In this document: piece after piece, positions 37,047 to 46,762 of the stretch
Layout of the letters: every line of letters begins with the position of its first letter
Numbering within the stretch: position 1 is the first letter of the stretch
Assembly (NCBI RefSeq): GCF_039851975.1
Contig: NZ_CP156660.1
Location: 1,488,001 to 1,552,000 of the forward strand
DNA length: 64,000 bases
Direction: 5' to 3'
Source: Desulfoscipio sp. XC116
GTDB taxonomy: Bacteria > Bacillota > Desulfotomaculia > Desulfotomaculales > Desulfallaceae
Notes under the pieces: generated by a model
The model's database searches: none
The model's input: the letters and a program-made list of their open reading frames with translations, nothing else
What the model was told of the DNA's origin: nothing
Position numbers and translations under genes: made by a program

Positions 37047-37064
37047 TTGGTATGTTTTTTGCAT
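37047..37064 (+). promoter_or_regulatory. Sigma-54 (-24/-12) promoter of acyl-CoA dehydrogenase 2
   Basis: TTGGTATGTTTTTTGCAT matches the consensus with GG (37049-37050) and GC (37061-37062) 12 bases apart and a T-rich spacer. It lies about 87 bases before the GTG at 37151, the same distance as in front of acyl-CoA synthetase 2. Confidence 0.72.
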
Positions 37065-37150
37065 AAATTATGTGTTAAAACGGGGACAACTTATGTTTGC
37101 TGAATATGTATTATGAATAATGTCTCCATACCATAAAAGGAGGAATAAGT

Positions 37151-38290
37151 GTGGAATTTAAACTTAGTGAAGAACAAGAAATGATTCGTAAAACGGTACG
37201 GGATTTTGCTGAAAATGAGGTTGCCCCCAAGGCGGGTCCCATGGATGAAGCTGAAGAATATGATTGGAAGCTGTGGGACGATATGGCTGAAATGGGCCTT
37301 AGCGGTATCCCGTTCCCCGAGGAGTACGGTGGTGCCGGGATGGATAATCTTTGTTACGCCATTGCTGTTGAGGAGCTTTCCCGGGTATGTGCTTCCACCG
37401 GAGTTTTAGTTTCCGCCCACACTTCACTGGGTTCCTGGCCTATATATGCCTTTGGCACTGAAGAACAAAAGCAAAAATTTTTGGTACCGCTGGCCAATGG
37501 CGATAAGATTGGAGCTCTGGGTCTGACCGAACCGTCAGCCGGTTCCGATGCCGGGGCCGTAAAGACAACTGCAGTGTTGGATGGTGACGGGTATATACTT
37601 AACGGCAGTAAAATTTTTATTACCAACGGCGAAAAAGCGGATATTTATGTAGTTATTGCCAGCACTGATAAATCAAAAGGCAGTAAGGGAACATCTGCTT
37701 TTGTTGTAGAAAAAGGCACGCCCGGCTTTACTTTTGGTAAAAAGGAACACAAGATGGGTATCAGGGCATCGTCAACATATGAGCTTGTGTTTGAAAATTG
37801 CCGTATTCCCAAAGAGAATTTGCTTGGCGGAGAGGGTAAAGGGTTTAAAATAGCTTTAATGACACTTGACGGAGGTCGGATAGGTATTGCTGCTCAAGCT
37901 TTAGGCATAGCTCAGGGGGCTTTTGATGAAGCTGTTAAATACAGTAAGATCCGTGAGCAGTTTAATAAGCCGCTCAGTTCATTCCAGGGTCTGCAATGGA
38001 TGATGGCTGATATGGCCACTCGCATTGATGCGGCAAGGTTGTTGGTATACCGGGCTGCTTATCTTAAAGATAACGGACTGCCGTTTAGCAAGGAATCGGC
38101 TATGGCCAAGTTATATGCTTCTGAATGCGCTATGTGGGTGACTACTAAGGCGGTGCAAATTTTGGGCGGGTATGGTTATACCCGGGAATATCCTGTGGAA
38201 CGCATGATGCGTGACGCTAAGATTACTGAGATTTATGAAGGCACAAGTGAGGTGCAGCGCATAGTCATTGCGGCCAATATTTTAAAATAA
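37151..38290 (+). CDS. Butyryl-CoA dehydrogenase-type acyl-CoA dehydrogenase
   Basis: 379 residues with all marks of the bacterial short-chain group: [54 protein letters not shown] and the catalytic glutamate in [11 protein letters not shown]. It should convert butyryl-CoA to crotonyl-CoA, passing electrons to EtfAB encoded 0.5 kb downstream. AAAGGAGG precedes GTG 37151. Two upstream signals, an operator palindrome and a sigma-54 promoter, mark it as a regulated gene. Confidence 0.92.
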   Translation: MEFKLSEEQEMIRKTVRDFAENEVAPKAGPMDEAEEYDWKLWDDMAEMGLSGIPFPEEYGGAGMDNLCYAIAVEELSRVCASTGVLVSAHTSLGSWPIYAFGTEEQKQKFLVPLANGDKIGALGLTEPSAGSDAGAVKTTAVLDGDGYILNGSKIFITNGEKADIYVVIASTDKSKGSKGTSAFVVEKGTPGFTFGKKEHKMGIRASSTYELVFENCRIPKENLLGGEGKGFKIALMTLDGGRIGIAAQALGIAQGAFDEAVKYSKIREQFNKPLSSFQGLQWMMADMATRIDAARLLVYRAAYLKDNGLPFSKESAMAKLYASECAMWVTTKAVQILGGYGYTREYPVERMMRDAKITEIYEGTSEVQRIVIAANILK

Positions 38291-38816
38291 GATGTGCTAC
38301 CGGTTTTTACTATAGAAAAAAATGTACCTTGCTATTTTGGGGGCGGCGAAGTCGCCCATTCTTATTGAATAGTGTTTTATTTGATGAAACCGGATTTTAC
38401 TTGTTGTAATAAGTTAAGAAGTAATATTTATGAAGGCAAAGCTGTGATACAGCTGCTATTAGTATTTTAAATAGTAAATATTTTTAAAAATTATAACAAG
38501 GTTTCAAAGAAAAAAAGGATTTCTGACATTAATACCGAAATGGTAACTACTGATGGCATGTATCCCAGAGTTAACATTGATAACATGTAACCTGCCACGG
38601 TAATTGGTGAAGTATGTCAAGCTATCTCTCGTAAGCATTCCGAATAATTACACTATTAAAGAGCTTTGGGGCTTGTACAGAATTCACTTATTAATTGTGG
38701 TAAGATTAATGGGTTAATTGGCCATTTTTGCCATCATCCACCCAAATTTTGGCCCGATTCATGTGGGGCCTGTATATTAAGTTTAGTTTAATCTTAATCA
38801 GCAAAGGAGGAAGCGT
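38291..38816. other. Long gap before etfB without a supported gene
   Basis: 526 bases, AT-rich. A short hairpin GGGCGGCGAAGTCGCCC near 38340 may end the dehydrogenase transcript, and TTTAGTTTAATCTTAATC precedes the etfB ribosome binding site. Two GG...GC pairs resembling sigma-54 sites (about 38719 and 38752) have wrong spacing or bases. Short translated stretches broken by stops (38520-38650) might be a decayed gene but match nothing I know. Confidence 0.4.
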
Positions 38817-39587
38817 ATGAAAATCCTAGTTTGCCTGAAGCAAACCTTCGACACGGAAGCAAAAATCAGTCTGGACAGTAACGGCAAAATAGAGCGTAAA
38901 GGGGTTAGTATGATCATGAACCCCTACGATGAGTTTGCTGTGGAAGAAGCCCTGCGCATTAAGGAAAAGGGCGAGGGTGAGGTTACAGTGATCAGTGTTG
39001 GTGGTCAACAAACTCAGGATGCGTTAAGACAGGCTTTGGCCATGGGCGCTGACAAGGCTGCGCTGGTTGATGCCGGTGATGTGGAACTTGACGAGTATTC
39101 CACTGCCACCATTTTGGCTAAAGCGATCGGCGGCATGGAATATGATGTTATTCTCGGTGGCTTCAGGGCTATTGACGACGGTTCAGCGCAGGTATCCGGA
39201 AGAGTGGCGGAAATTCTAAACATTCCGGTAGTAAATGTAGTTACCAAATTGGAAATCGATGGTGGCAAAGCTTTAGCTACCCGCGAAATTGAAGGTGGAA
39301 GTGAAGTAGTGGAAGTATCACTGCCGGCAGTTTTCACCGCCCAGAAAGGTTTGAATGAGCCCCGTTATCCTTCTATGAAGGGTATTATGAAAGCCAAGAA
39401 AAAGCCTATGCAGAAAATGACTCTGGCAGATGCCGGTTTGGATGACAGCCAGATTGCCCCCAAGGTAAAGGCAATTTCCTTCTCGCTGCCGGAAGCGCGT
39501 CAAGCTGGTAAAATTATTCCGGGCGAAGCAGCTGAAGCTGCCGCTGAACTTGCCAAGCTGTTGCGCGAAGAAGCAAAAGTTATCTAG
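38817..39587 (+). CDS. etfB: Electron transfer flavoprotein beta subunit
   Basis: 256-residue EtfB. MKILVCLKQTFDTE start, NPYDEFAVEEALRIKE, and GGFRAIDDGSAQVSG are conserved; the loop binds AMP in classical ETFs. AAAGGAGG precedes ATG 38817. Accepts electrons from the acyl-CoA dehydrogenases together with EtfA encoded 36 bases downstream. It looks like a standard, non-bifurcating or unresolved type; the second FAD of bifurcating ETFs cannot be judged by eye. Confidence 0.94.
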   Translation: MKILVCLKQTFDTEAKISLDSNGKIERKGVSMIMNPYDEFAVEEALRIKEKGEGEVTVISVGGQQTQDALRQALAMGADKAALVDAGDVELDEYSTATILAKAIGGMEYDVILGGFRAIDDGSAQVSGRVAEILNIPVVNVVTKLEIDGGKALATREIEGGSEVVEVSLPAVFTAQKGLNEPRYPSMKGIMKAKKKPMQKMTLADAGLDDSQIAPKVKAISFSLPEARQAGKIIPGEAAEAAAELAKLLREEAKVI

Positions 39588-39623
39588 TTAAATAGCATAT
39601 TTTTTGAAGGAGGGAAATAGTAA

Positions 39624-40598
39624 ATGGCGAAAGGAATTTGGGTTTTTGCCGAACAGCTTGGAGGACAGGTTAAAAAAGTTTCTTTTGAACTATTAAGCGA
39701 GGGTCGTAAAGCAGCTGACCAGTTGGGAGAAGAGTTATGTGCGGTTTTAGTGGGTAAAGATGTAGCTGGTTTAGCTGAATCTCTTGGCGAATACGGCGCA
39801 GATAAAGTATATGTTGCAGACAATGATGCTTTAGAAAATTATACTACTGATGGTTACACCAATGTAGTGGCTGATTTAATTAAGCAATATGAGCCCAGTG
39901 CATTTTTACTTGGTTGCACTGTCACCGGCCGCGACTTGGCTGCCCAGGTGGCCCAGCGTCTGCAAACCGGCCTAATGACTGACTGCATCGGCATGGAAAT
40001 TGCTGACGGACAGCTGGTTTTCTCACGTCCATTGTATGCCGGCAAGATATTTGTCAATGCTGCTTGCTCTGAAGCACGTCCTGCTATGGCTACTATTCGC
40101 CCCAACACTTTTGCTGCCGTAGCTAATCCTAAGGCAGCCGAAGTGGTTAAAGTTGATGCCAACGCCGGTGATATCCGTCAGGTCATTAAGGATATCGTGC
40201 GTCAGGTTTCGGAACGTCCGGAGCTTACCGAAGCCGATATTATCGTAAGTGGTGGCCGGGGTATGAAAGGTCCTGAGAACTTTAAAATTTTAGAAGAGCT
40301 GGCTGACGTACTTGGCGCTGCCGTGGGCGCTTCCAGGGCTGCTGTGGATGCCGGATGGGTGCCCCAGAGTATTCAGGTTGGCCAAACCGGGAAAACGGTT
40401 TCTCCCGTACTATACGTTGCATGCGGTATTTCGGGTGCCATTCAGCACTTGGCCGGTATGAGCTCAGCCAAATGTATCGTGGCTATAAACAAGGATGAAG
40501 AAGCTAATATTTTCAAAGTTGCCGATTATGGTATTGTTGGTGATCTGTTTGAAGTCGTGCCTATTTTAAAAGAAGAATTAAAGAAAGTACTTGCTTAG
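39624..40598 (+). CDS. etfA: Electron transfer flavoprotein alpha subunit
   Basis: 324-residue EtfA. The C-terminal FAD-binding domain shows [39 protein letters not shown], and [19 protein letters not shown] precedes ATG 39624. Forms the heterodimer with EtfB and hands electrons to the membrane Fe-S oxidoreductase encoded next. A 15-base-arm hairpin follows, so etfBA probably ends there. Confidence 0.95.
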   Translation: MAKGIWVFAEQLGGQVKKVSFELLSEGRKAADQLGEELCAVLVGKDVAGLAESLGEYGADKVYVADNDALENYTTDGYTNVVADLIKQYEPSAFLLGCTVTGRDLAAQVAQRLQTGLMTDCIGMEIADGQLVFSRPLYAGKIFVNAACSEARPAMATIRPNTFAAVANPKAAEVVKVDANAGDIRQVIKDIVRQVSERPELTEADIIVSGGRGMKGPENFKILEELADVLGAAVGASRAAVDAGWVPQSIQVGQTGKTVSPVLYVACGISGAIQHLAGMSSAKCIVAINKDEEANIFKVADYGIVGDLFEVVPILKEELKKVLA

Positions 40599-40607
40599 TG
40601 ATTAACA

Positions 40608-40643
40608 TTTACAGCAGAGCGGTATTATCCGCTCTGCTGTAAA
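40608..40643 (+). terminator. Strong hairpin after etfA
   Basis: Perfect 15-base arms (40608-40622 and 40629-40643) with a TATTAT loop. There is no T run directly after it, so it may reduce rather than stop read-through or protect the 3' end of etfBA mRNA. Confidence 0.6.
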
Positions 40644-40746
40644 TTGTCATTTGTTAAATATGGGGCAATTAGGAAAAGAGGCTATGTGTTGACCTAGTGG
40701 GCGCCAGCCCGGGAATGCCGAAATAATCGGTGAGGTGAAGGTCAAC

Positions 40747-42762
40747 ATGATAACAATTAAAATTATACTTTTTGTACTTTTGCTTATTTTTAGTCTGTAT
40801 TCGTTTGGTATGGGTATCAGGGAACGTTATGAAGTGCTGGCATTGGCTAAGCCCGAAAACAGGTTTGACCAACCGGGGCAAAGATTATTGGGAGCTTTGG
40901 GTATAGTATTGGGGCAGAGAAGAATAATGCGGGAACCCGGCGCGGGTTTTATGCATCTGCTTATTTTTTGGGGCCTGATAGTTTTTTCTCTGGGTATAGT
41001 GGGATCTATCTTGGAAGGATTGTTTCCCGGAGTTGTATTGCCGTTTCTGGGGAGTAATCCGTATTTTTACTTACTGATTGATATTTTTGGCTTGATGGCT
41101 ATTGTGGGCATGCTGATATCTGCTTATCGACGATATATTGCCAAAGAGGAGAGCCTTGGGGTCGGGGGTTGGGCAGAGGAAAAAATTATTGTTGCCTTAA
41201 TTGCCGGAATTGTTACTCTCGTTATCAGTTATTATATTAGCAGTGGCGCGCATGCTGTATATGCCGGCGCCGATCGTTATGTGCTGGCTCCCATAACAGG
41301 TATGCTGGCCGCGTTTTGGAGCGGTATGACATTGTCGGCCAGCCAGATCTTATATGAAGTGTTTTGGTGGTTAAATGTTGTGCTGGCACTTGGTTTGCTT
41401 ATTTTTTTCCGCTATTCCCACTTGGTGCACCCGCTGGCGGCACCGATAAATATTTATCTTCGCAATTTGCAGCCCCGGGGCGGTTCGATTAAAAGTCTGG
41501 ACTTGGAAAACGAGGAAGAAGAGAATTTCGGGGTAAGCAAAATTACTGATTACACTTGGAAACAGCTGTTGGATTGTTTTGCTTGCGCCGAGTGCGGGCG
41601 CTGCCAGGAAAATTGTCCGGCTTATCTCAGTGGCAAACCGTTATCACCCAAACAATTAATAGCCGATTTGAAAAATAATTTACCCAGTAACCCTAAGTCA
41701 TTGGGCAAACTAAAAGAGGCTCATGCAACTGCTGAAACAAATGAACAGACTGATTTACCTGAACTGGCCGGTGAAGTGATCAGTGAAGATGTTATTTGGT
41801 CCTGTACTACGTGTTATGCTTGTCAGGAACACTGTCCACAATTAAATGAGCATATCAATAAAATAATTGACTTAAGGCGCAACCTGGTACTGGATCGCAG
41901 TGAGTTTCCCAATGAAGCCCAGCTGGCTTTTACCAACTTGGAACGCAATTTTAACCCCTGGGGTGTGGGTTGGTCCAATAGAGCCGATTGGGCTGACGAG
42001 CTTGATGTGCCGTTAATAGAAGATAATAAGGATGCGGAATACTTGCTTTTTGTGGGCTGCGCCGGTTCATTCGACGATAGGACTAAGAATGTAACTACTT
42101 CTTTGGTAAAGATATTAAAAGCTGCCGGCATTAATTTTGCGATATTGGGCAGTGAAGAAAAGTGCTGCGGCGATTCCGCCCGCAGGTTGGGTAATGAATA
42201 TTTATACCAGTCCCTGGTGGAAGAAAATATTGAGGTGCTTAATGGGTACGGAGTTAAAAAAATCATCACTGCCTGTCCGCACTGTTTTAATACATTGAAA
42301 AACGAGTATCCAAGTTTTGGTGGAAACTATGAAGTCATCCATCATACTCAATTAATTAAACGTTTAATTGAAGATAAGAAGCTGAACTTGCAAGGTGAAG
42401 GCAGTTCATTAAAACTTACTTATCACGATTCCTGTTATCTTGGTCGGTATAACAATGAATATGATGCACCGCGTCAAATTATCGGATATTTGCCCGGTGT
42501 TAACTTGGTGGAAATGGATAGGAACAAAAACCGGGCATTTTGTTGTGGCGCTGGTGGCGGCAGAATGTGGTTGGAAGAACACCTTGGTAACCGGATAAAT
42601 GTAATGAGAACAGAACAGGCTTTGCAAACCAAACCTGATGTAATAGCGGTTAATTGCCCGTTTTGCCTTACGATGATTGAGGACGGACTTAAAGAACACG
42701 ACCAGGCGGAGCAAGTGCAGGCCAAAGATATAGCGGAACTTGTGGCACGTTATTTGCAATAA
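40747..42762 (+). CDS. Membrane-bound Fe-S oxidoreductase, ETF:(methyl)menaquinone oxidoreductase-like
   Basis: 671-residue protein in three parts. Residues 1-230 hold about six hydrophobic segments of a NarI/HdrE-like membrane domain. Two [4Fe-4S] motifs follow: CFACAECGRCQENCP and CTTCYACQEHCP. The last third has two HdrD-type cysteine-rich (CCG) domains: CAGSF...CCGDSAR...CPHCFNT and HDSCYLGR...CCGAGGGRMW...CPFCLTM. This arrangement, next to etfBA, is the DUF224/EMO protein that links acyl-CoA oxidation to the quinone pool in syntrophic and sulfate-reducing bacteria. ATG 40747 follows GAGGTG; an in-frame GTG at 40735 overlaps that site. Confidence 0.88.
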   Translation: MITIKIILFVLLLIFSLYSFGMGIRERYEVLALAKPENRFDQPGQRLLGALGIVLGQRRIMREPGAGFMHLLIFWGLIVFSLGIVGSILEGLFPGVVLPFLGSNPYFYLLIDIFGLMAIVGMLISAYRRYIAKEESLGVGGWAEEKIIVALIAGIVTLVISYYISSGAHAVYAGADRYVLAPITGMLAAFWSGMTLSASQILYEVFWWLNVVLALGLLIFFRYSHLVHPLAAPINIYLRNLQPRGGSIKSLDLENEEEENFGVSKITDYTWKQLLDCFACAECGRCQENCPAYLSGKPLSPKQLIADLKNNLPSNPKSLGKLKEAHATAETNEQTDLPELAGEVISEDVIWSCTTCYACQEHCPQLNEHINKIIDLRRNLVLDRSEFPNEAQLAFTNLERNFNPWGVGWSNRADWADELDVPLIEDNKDAEYLLFVGCAGSFDDRTKNVTTSLVKILKAAGINFAILGSEEKCCGDSARRLGNEYLYQSLVEENIEVLNGYGVKKIITACPHCFNTLKNEYPSFGGNYEVIHHTQLIKRLIEDKKLNLQGEGSSLKLTYHDSCYLGRYNNEYDAPRQIIGYLPGVNLVEMDRNKNRAFCCGAGGGRMWLEEHLGNRINVMRTEQALQTKPDVIAVNCPFCLTMIEDGLKEHDQAEQVQAKDIAELVARYLQ

Positions 42763-42783
42763 CTTATGGTAAATGTTTTGTTT

Positions 42784-42812
42784 TAAGCCGGCGGGACATT
42801 TTCGCCGGCTTA
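42784..42812 (+). terminator. Hairpin after the Fe-S oxidoreductase gene
   Basis: Perfect 10-base arms TAAGCCGGCG and CGCCGGCTTA with a 9-base loop, without a T run. Confidence 0.6.
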
Positions 42813-42916
42813 AAGTAAATTAGGCAGTTGTTTATATGACTGCGTGAATGGGTGGCGCTTGGAGGGAAAGCATTTACCCATTTATAATTTTTCAAATTTG
42901 AAGGGAGAGAGTTGTT

Positions 42917-44098
42917 ATGCGTGAAGCCGTTATTGTCAGCTCAGTTCGCACAGCGGTAGGTAAATACGGTGGTTCACTGACAGCCATACCTGCTTCGGAA
43001 ATGGGGGCCCAGGTTATAGCCGAGTCCCTGCGCAGGGCTGGTGTTGAACCTGCTCAGGTGGAAGAAGTAATCATGGGTAATGTTTTGCAGGCGGGATTAG
43101 GCCAAAACCCGGCCCGTCAGGCTTCCATCAAGGCAGGGATACCCCATGAAGTGCCGGCCTGGACACTGAACAAGGTATGCGGTTCAGGATTAAAAACAGT
43201 AGGTCTGGCCGCACAGCTGATTGCCGCCGGTGAAGCTGATATAATCGTGGCCGGAGGTTTGGAAAACATGTCGGCGGCCCCTTATCTGGTAGAAAAGGGA
43301 CGCTGGGGTTACCGTATGGGCGATGCTAAACTGGTAGATGCCATGATTAAAGACGGGTTATGGTGTGCATTTAATGATTATCACATGGGCATAACCGCGG
43401 AAAATATTGCAGCTAAATATGGTATTACCAGAGAAGAACAGGATGCCTTTGCGCTCGGCAGCCAGCAAAAGGCTATTGCCGCCATTGATGAAGGACGTTT
43501 CAAAGATGAAATATTGCCGGTGCAACTGCCTGGGAAAAAAGGTCAGCCTGTATATTTCGATACTGATGAGTTCCCCCGCCGGGGTACTACATTAGAAGGG
43601 CTGGCTAAGCTGAGGCCTGCCTTTAAGAAGGATGGCACCGTAACGGCCGGTAACGCTTCCGGTATTAACGATGCCGCGGCTGCCGTGGTGGTTATGTCCG
43701 CGGAAAAAGCTGCCGAGCTGGGCATAAAACCGTTATTTACCGTCAGGTCGGCGGCATCCGCCGGGGTTGACCCCGCTTACATGGGGCTGGGGCCGATTCC
43801 CTCCAGCAGAAAGGCACTTGCCAAGGCCGGTCTTACCATAGCGGATATGAATTTGATAGAGGCCAACGAAGCATTTGCCGCCCAAGCGTTAGCAGTAACG
43901 CGGGAACTGGAAATGCCTGCGGATATAACCAATGTAAACGGCGGCGCCATAGCCCTTGGACACCCCATTGGCTGCAGCGGTACCAGAATATTGATCAGCC
44001 TTTTGTATGAAATGAAACGACGGGGCAGCAAATATGGTTTAGCTACATTATGTATTGGTGGCGGGCAGGGCACTGCACTGGTTGTTGAAAATATATAA
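42917..44098 (+). CDS. atoB: Acetyl-CoA acetyltransferase (thiolase)
   Basis: 393-residue biosynthetic-type thiolase that cleaves acetoacetyl-CoA to two acetyl-CoA in the oxidative direction. Active-site cysteine in [20 protein letters not shown], histidine in [16 protein letters not shown], and the second cysteine in [16 protein letters not shown] lies before ATG 42917. Followed by hbd and crt in the same direction, completing the lower beta-oxidation steps. Confidence 0.95.
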   Translation: MREAVIVSSVRTAVGKYGGSLTAIPASEMGAQVIAESLRRAGVEPAQVEEVIMGNVLQAGLGQNPARQASIKAGIPHEVPAWTLNKVCGSGLKTVGLAAQLIAAGEADIIVAGGLENMSAAPYLVEKGRWGYRMGDAKLVDAMIKDGLWCAFNDYHMGITAENIAAKYGITREEQDAFALGSQQKAIAAIDEGRFKDEILPVQLPGKKGQPVYFDTDEFPRRGTTLEGLAKLRPAFKKDGTVTAGNASGINDAAAAVVVMSAEKAAELGIKPLFTVRSAASAGVDPAYMGLGPIPSSRKALAKAGLTIADMNLIEANEAFAAQALAVTRELEMPADITNVNGGAIALGHPIGCSGTRILISLLYEMKRRGSKYGLATLCIGGGQGTALVVENI

Positions 44099-44167
44099 CC
44101 GGGCTGTTGGGGATGACGGTTCTTGGTAATAAATAATTAACATTATAAATAATGTGGAGGGGTTAAT

Positions 44168-45022
44168 GTGGATATTAAAAAGATAATGGTTATTGGAGCC
44201 GGGCAAATGGGTTCGGGTATTGCCCAGGTATCCGCCGCGGCAGGTCTGGATGTACTTTTAAATGATATCAAAGAAGAATTTGTCAACAAAGGTATGGGCA
44301 TTATAGAAAAGAATTTAAGTCGTGATGTGAGTAAAGGCCGCTTGGATGAAGCCGGTAAGGAAGCCATACTTAAGCGCTTTAAGCCTTCCACTAGTTTGCA
44401 GGACGCCAGTGATGCAGACATAGTGGTGGAAGCGGCCATTGAAAACATGGAGATTAAAGGTAAGATCTTCCGGGATTTGGATGCGATTACACCGGCACAT
44501 GCTATTTTAGCCACTAATACTTCCTCTTTGCCGATTACTGAAATAGCCGCTGTAACAAAGCGTCCGGAAAAGGTTATCGGCATGCATTTTATGAATCCTG
44601 TACCGGTAATGAAGCTTGTGGAAATTATCCGCGGGCTGGCTACCAGTGATGAAACTTTTAACGCGGTAAAAGAACTCAGCGAGCGGATGAACAAGGTGCC
44701 TGTGGAAGTGAATGACGCCCCTGGTTTTGTGAGCAACCGGGTGTTAATTCCCATGATTAACGAAGCTGTTTATTGCGTGTATGAAGGGATTGCCACCCCT
44801 GAGGCAGTGGATCAGGTTATGAAATTAGGTATGAATCACCCCATGGGACCGCTGGCTCTGGCTGATTTAATCGGCCTTGACACTTGCCTTTATATTATGG
44901 AAGTGTTGCATAGCGGTCTTGGCGACAGTAAATATCGCCCCTGCCCGTTGCTGCGTAAATATGTGGCGGCCGGTTGGCTGGGCAGAAAAACCGGACGTGG
45001 TTTTTATGTATACGATAAATAA
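44168..45022 (+). CDS. hbd: 3-hydroxybutyryl-CoA dehydrogenase
   Basis: 284-residue NAD(P)-dependent enzyme that interconverts 3-hydroxybutyryl-CoA and acetoacetyl-CoA. Rossmann motif [13 protein letters not shown], the [12 protein letters not shown] segment, the catalytic His in [11 protein letters not shown], and [17 protein letters not shown] precedes GTG 44168; an ATG two bases earlier is in another frame. Sits 70 bases after the thiolase and 26 bases before the crotonase. Confidence 0.95.
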   Translation: MDIKKIMVIGAGQMGSGIAQVSAAAGLDVLLNDIKEEFVNKGMGIIEKNLSRDVSKGRLDEAGKEAILKRFKPSTSLQDASDADIVVEAAIENMEIKGKIFRDLDAITPAHAILATNTSSLPITEIAAVTKRPEKVIGMHFMNPVPVMKLVEIIRGLATSDETFNAVKELSERMNKVPVEVNDAPGFVSNRVLIPMINEAVYCVYEGIATPEAVDQVMKLGMNHPMGPLALADLIGLDTCLYIMEVLHSGLGDSKYRPCPLLRKYVAAGWLGRKTGRGFYVYDK

Positions 45023-45047
45023 TTAAATCACCGGGAGGTTTTTTATA

Positions 45048-45830
45048 ATGGGTTGGAATAATATTTTATTAGAAAAGGAAAACGGCATTGCCGTATTAAC
45101 AATAAACAGACCTAAAGTACTCAACGCCATTAACGGTGAAACTTTGCAGGAAATTGACGCGGCTATGGAACAGCTGGGTAATGACGATGAAGTACGGGTG
45201 ATAATTGTTACCGGTGCAGGGGATAAAGCATTTGTGGCCGGTGCCGACATTGCTTTTATGCAAACCCTTAAACCACTCGAAGCTAAAAAATTTGCCCGGC
45301 TGGGGCAAAAAGTGTTCAGCAAAATTGAGAATTTGTCCAAGCCGGTGATTGCCGCGATTAACGGCTTTGCTCTGGGCGGCGGCTGTGAGCTTTCCATGTC
45401 TTGCGATATTCGTATTGCTGCTGAAAATGCCAAACTTGGCCAACCGGAAGTTAATCTTGGTTTAATTGCCGGTTTTGGTGGAACCCAGAGGTTAACCAGA
45501 TTGGTTAATCCGGGTATAGCCAAGGAGGTATTATTTACCGCCGATATGTATGACGCCGAGGCTGCACATCGCATGGGACTGGTAAACCATGTTGTGCCGA
45601 CCGGGGAACTGATGAATTTTTGTAAGAATATGGCCAAGCGTATCGCCGCTCGTGGTCCTGTAGCCGTACAGCTGACCAAGGAAGCGATAAATGAGGGGCT
45701 GGAGATGGACCTGGAAAAAGCGTTTGCTCATGAGGCTGATTTATTTGGAGTAGTGTTTGCTACGGAAGATAGGGACGAAGGAATTTCCGCCTTCCTGGGT
45801 AAGAAGAAGCCTGAGTTTAAAGGTAGATAA
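45048..45830 (+). CDS. crt: Enoyl-CoA hydratase (crotonase)
   Basis: 260-residue crotonase-fold enzyme that hydrates crotonyl-CoA to 3-hydroxybutyryl-CoA. RPKVLNAIN, the oxyanion hole FVAGADIAFM and GFALGGGCELSM, with the two catalytic glutamates in GGGCELSM and GQPEVNLGLI. GGGAGG precedes ATG 45048. It is the last gene of the atoB-hbd-crt unit, which ends at a strong terminator. Confidence 0.95.
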   Translation: MGWNNILLEKENGIAVLTINRPKVLNAINGETLQEIDAAMEQLGNDDEVRVIIVTGAGDKAFVAGADIAFMQTLKPLEAKKFARLGQKVFSKIENLSKPVIAAINGFALGGGCELSMSCDIRIAAENAKLGQPEVNLGLIAGFGGTQRLTRLVNPGIAKEVLFTADMYDAEAAHRMGLVNHVVPTGELMNFCKNMAKRIAARGPVAVQLTKEAINEGLEMDLEKAFAHEADLFGVVFATEDRDEGISAFLGKKKPEFKGR

Positions 45831-45840
45831 ACGACCCTAA

Positions 45841-45872
45841 AGGACGGCCTGCTAAGTGGCCGTCCTTTTTTG
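45841..45872 (+). terminator. Intrinsic terminator after crt
   Basis: Perfect arms AGGACGGCC and GGCCGTCCT, an 8-base loop and a T run. It marks the end of the metabolic core; the accessory region starts behind it. Confidence 0.92.
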
Positions 45873-45944
45873 CATATGCGCCCGGTTATAGGGCAGTCTA
45901 ATGAGTGAAAGTCTCTAGTGCGGGTTGATAGCCCAAGCATATAG

Positions 45945-46591
45945 CTAAGGGCAAGGGTGTCCTTGGTTGAAGTCAAGCCTCTCCGTTTTGCTCCGACCGC
46001 AAAAATACCAGGATATTCCAAGCAGCACAAATCCGATCGAATATTCAATGTGATATATGTCGGGCGCAAGGATTCTTGCCCAAACTGAAATCTCGTAAAC
46101 GGCGTCAGATATGTTATACCGGCAGTCGTTGAATAATGGATATATTTTCCCAATCACAAACGGAATAATCATTACGAGTACGGCAACCACGCACCGTAAC
46201 CACCTTTTTTTACCGGCTGTGATGAATGACTCAATGCCGATTACAAAAAACGCCAAGTACATAAAGGTCGGTATTATATTACTGGGCGTGAAGAACTCGT
46301 CCCCGAAGAATACCCGCTCATAGAGCGTGTTTATCAGCCCAATCAACATTCCGAAAGCATACAATCGAAGAAGATATTTGCTTTTGCTTCTCGTATGGTG
46401 CAGTCCCTGTACCACAGCGAACAAAAAAACAAGGGCGCGGCGATTCGCCCCAAAATCCCCATGGGTTCTCGTAATCCCTGAGGAACAAGCTCAAACCTGG
46501 CGAGATGGTCAATAGTCATAAAAACCAACGCGAGTATTTTTATCTGAAAAACAGATAGGCATTTCAACTTGCTCAATATATTCAGATCCAT
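45945..46591 (-). pseudogene. TraX-family membrane protein, frameshifted
   Basis: Two overlapping minus-strand frames together make a TraX-like protein (multi-spanning membrane family, named after an F-plasmid pilin acetylase). The first (start 46591) gives FQIKILALVFMTIDHLA and GRIAAPLF, then runs off in the wrong frame; the second continues with FAVVQGLHHTRSKSKYLLRLYAF and further hydrophobic helices. The break lies at a run of seven A (46423-46429, T on the coding strand): one extra base restores the frame. GAGAGGA precedes the ATG. A sequencing error or slippage-based switching are alternatives to true loss. Confidence 0.75.
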
Positions 46592-46762
46592 CCTATTAAT
46601 TTCCTCTCAAGAGAAAATAATTAAGCAACATGAAAAGTGCCTTGTCCTTAGCTTGTGGCCCAATATGTCGATTAATATGGCAATGCTTTTTTAGAATGAG
46701 TATTCCGGAGCAAAATCCATCACCTGTCCGGTACATGGAAATCAGCATTCCGGGTTTTGTTA

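Larger units (their letters stand above)
36703..37150. other. Regulatory region upstream of acyl-CoA dehydrogenase 2
   Basis: No gene seen over about 450 bases. In order it holds the palindromic operator (36767-36796), a 14-base direct repeat, a ribosome-binding-like GAGGTGG at about 36839 with no open frame behind it, a TGGTTAGAACCA inverted repeat near 36963, and the sigma-54 promoter (37047-37064). The combination suggests two layers of control on the downstream dehydrogenase. Confidence 0.5.

Noticed and set aside
38716-38735. TTGGCCATTTTTGCCA as a sigma-54 promoter before etfB
   Set aside because: GG to GC distance is 10 bases, and the sequence is itself a small palindrome.
44143-44754. 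203-codon open frame on the minus strand
   Set aside because: Shadow of hbd; serine-rich, no recognisable domain and no start signal.
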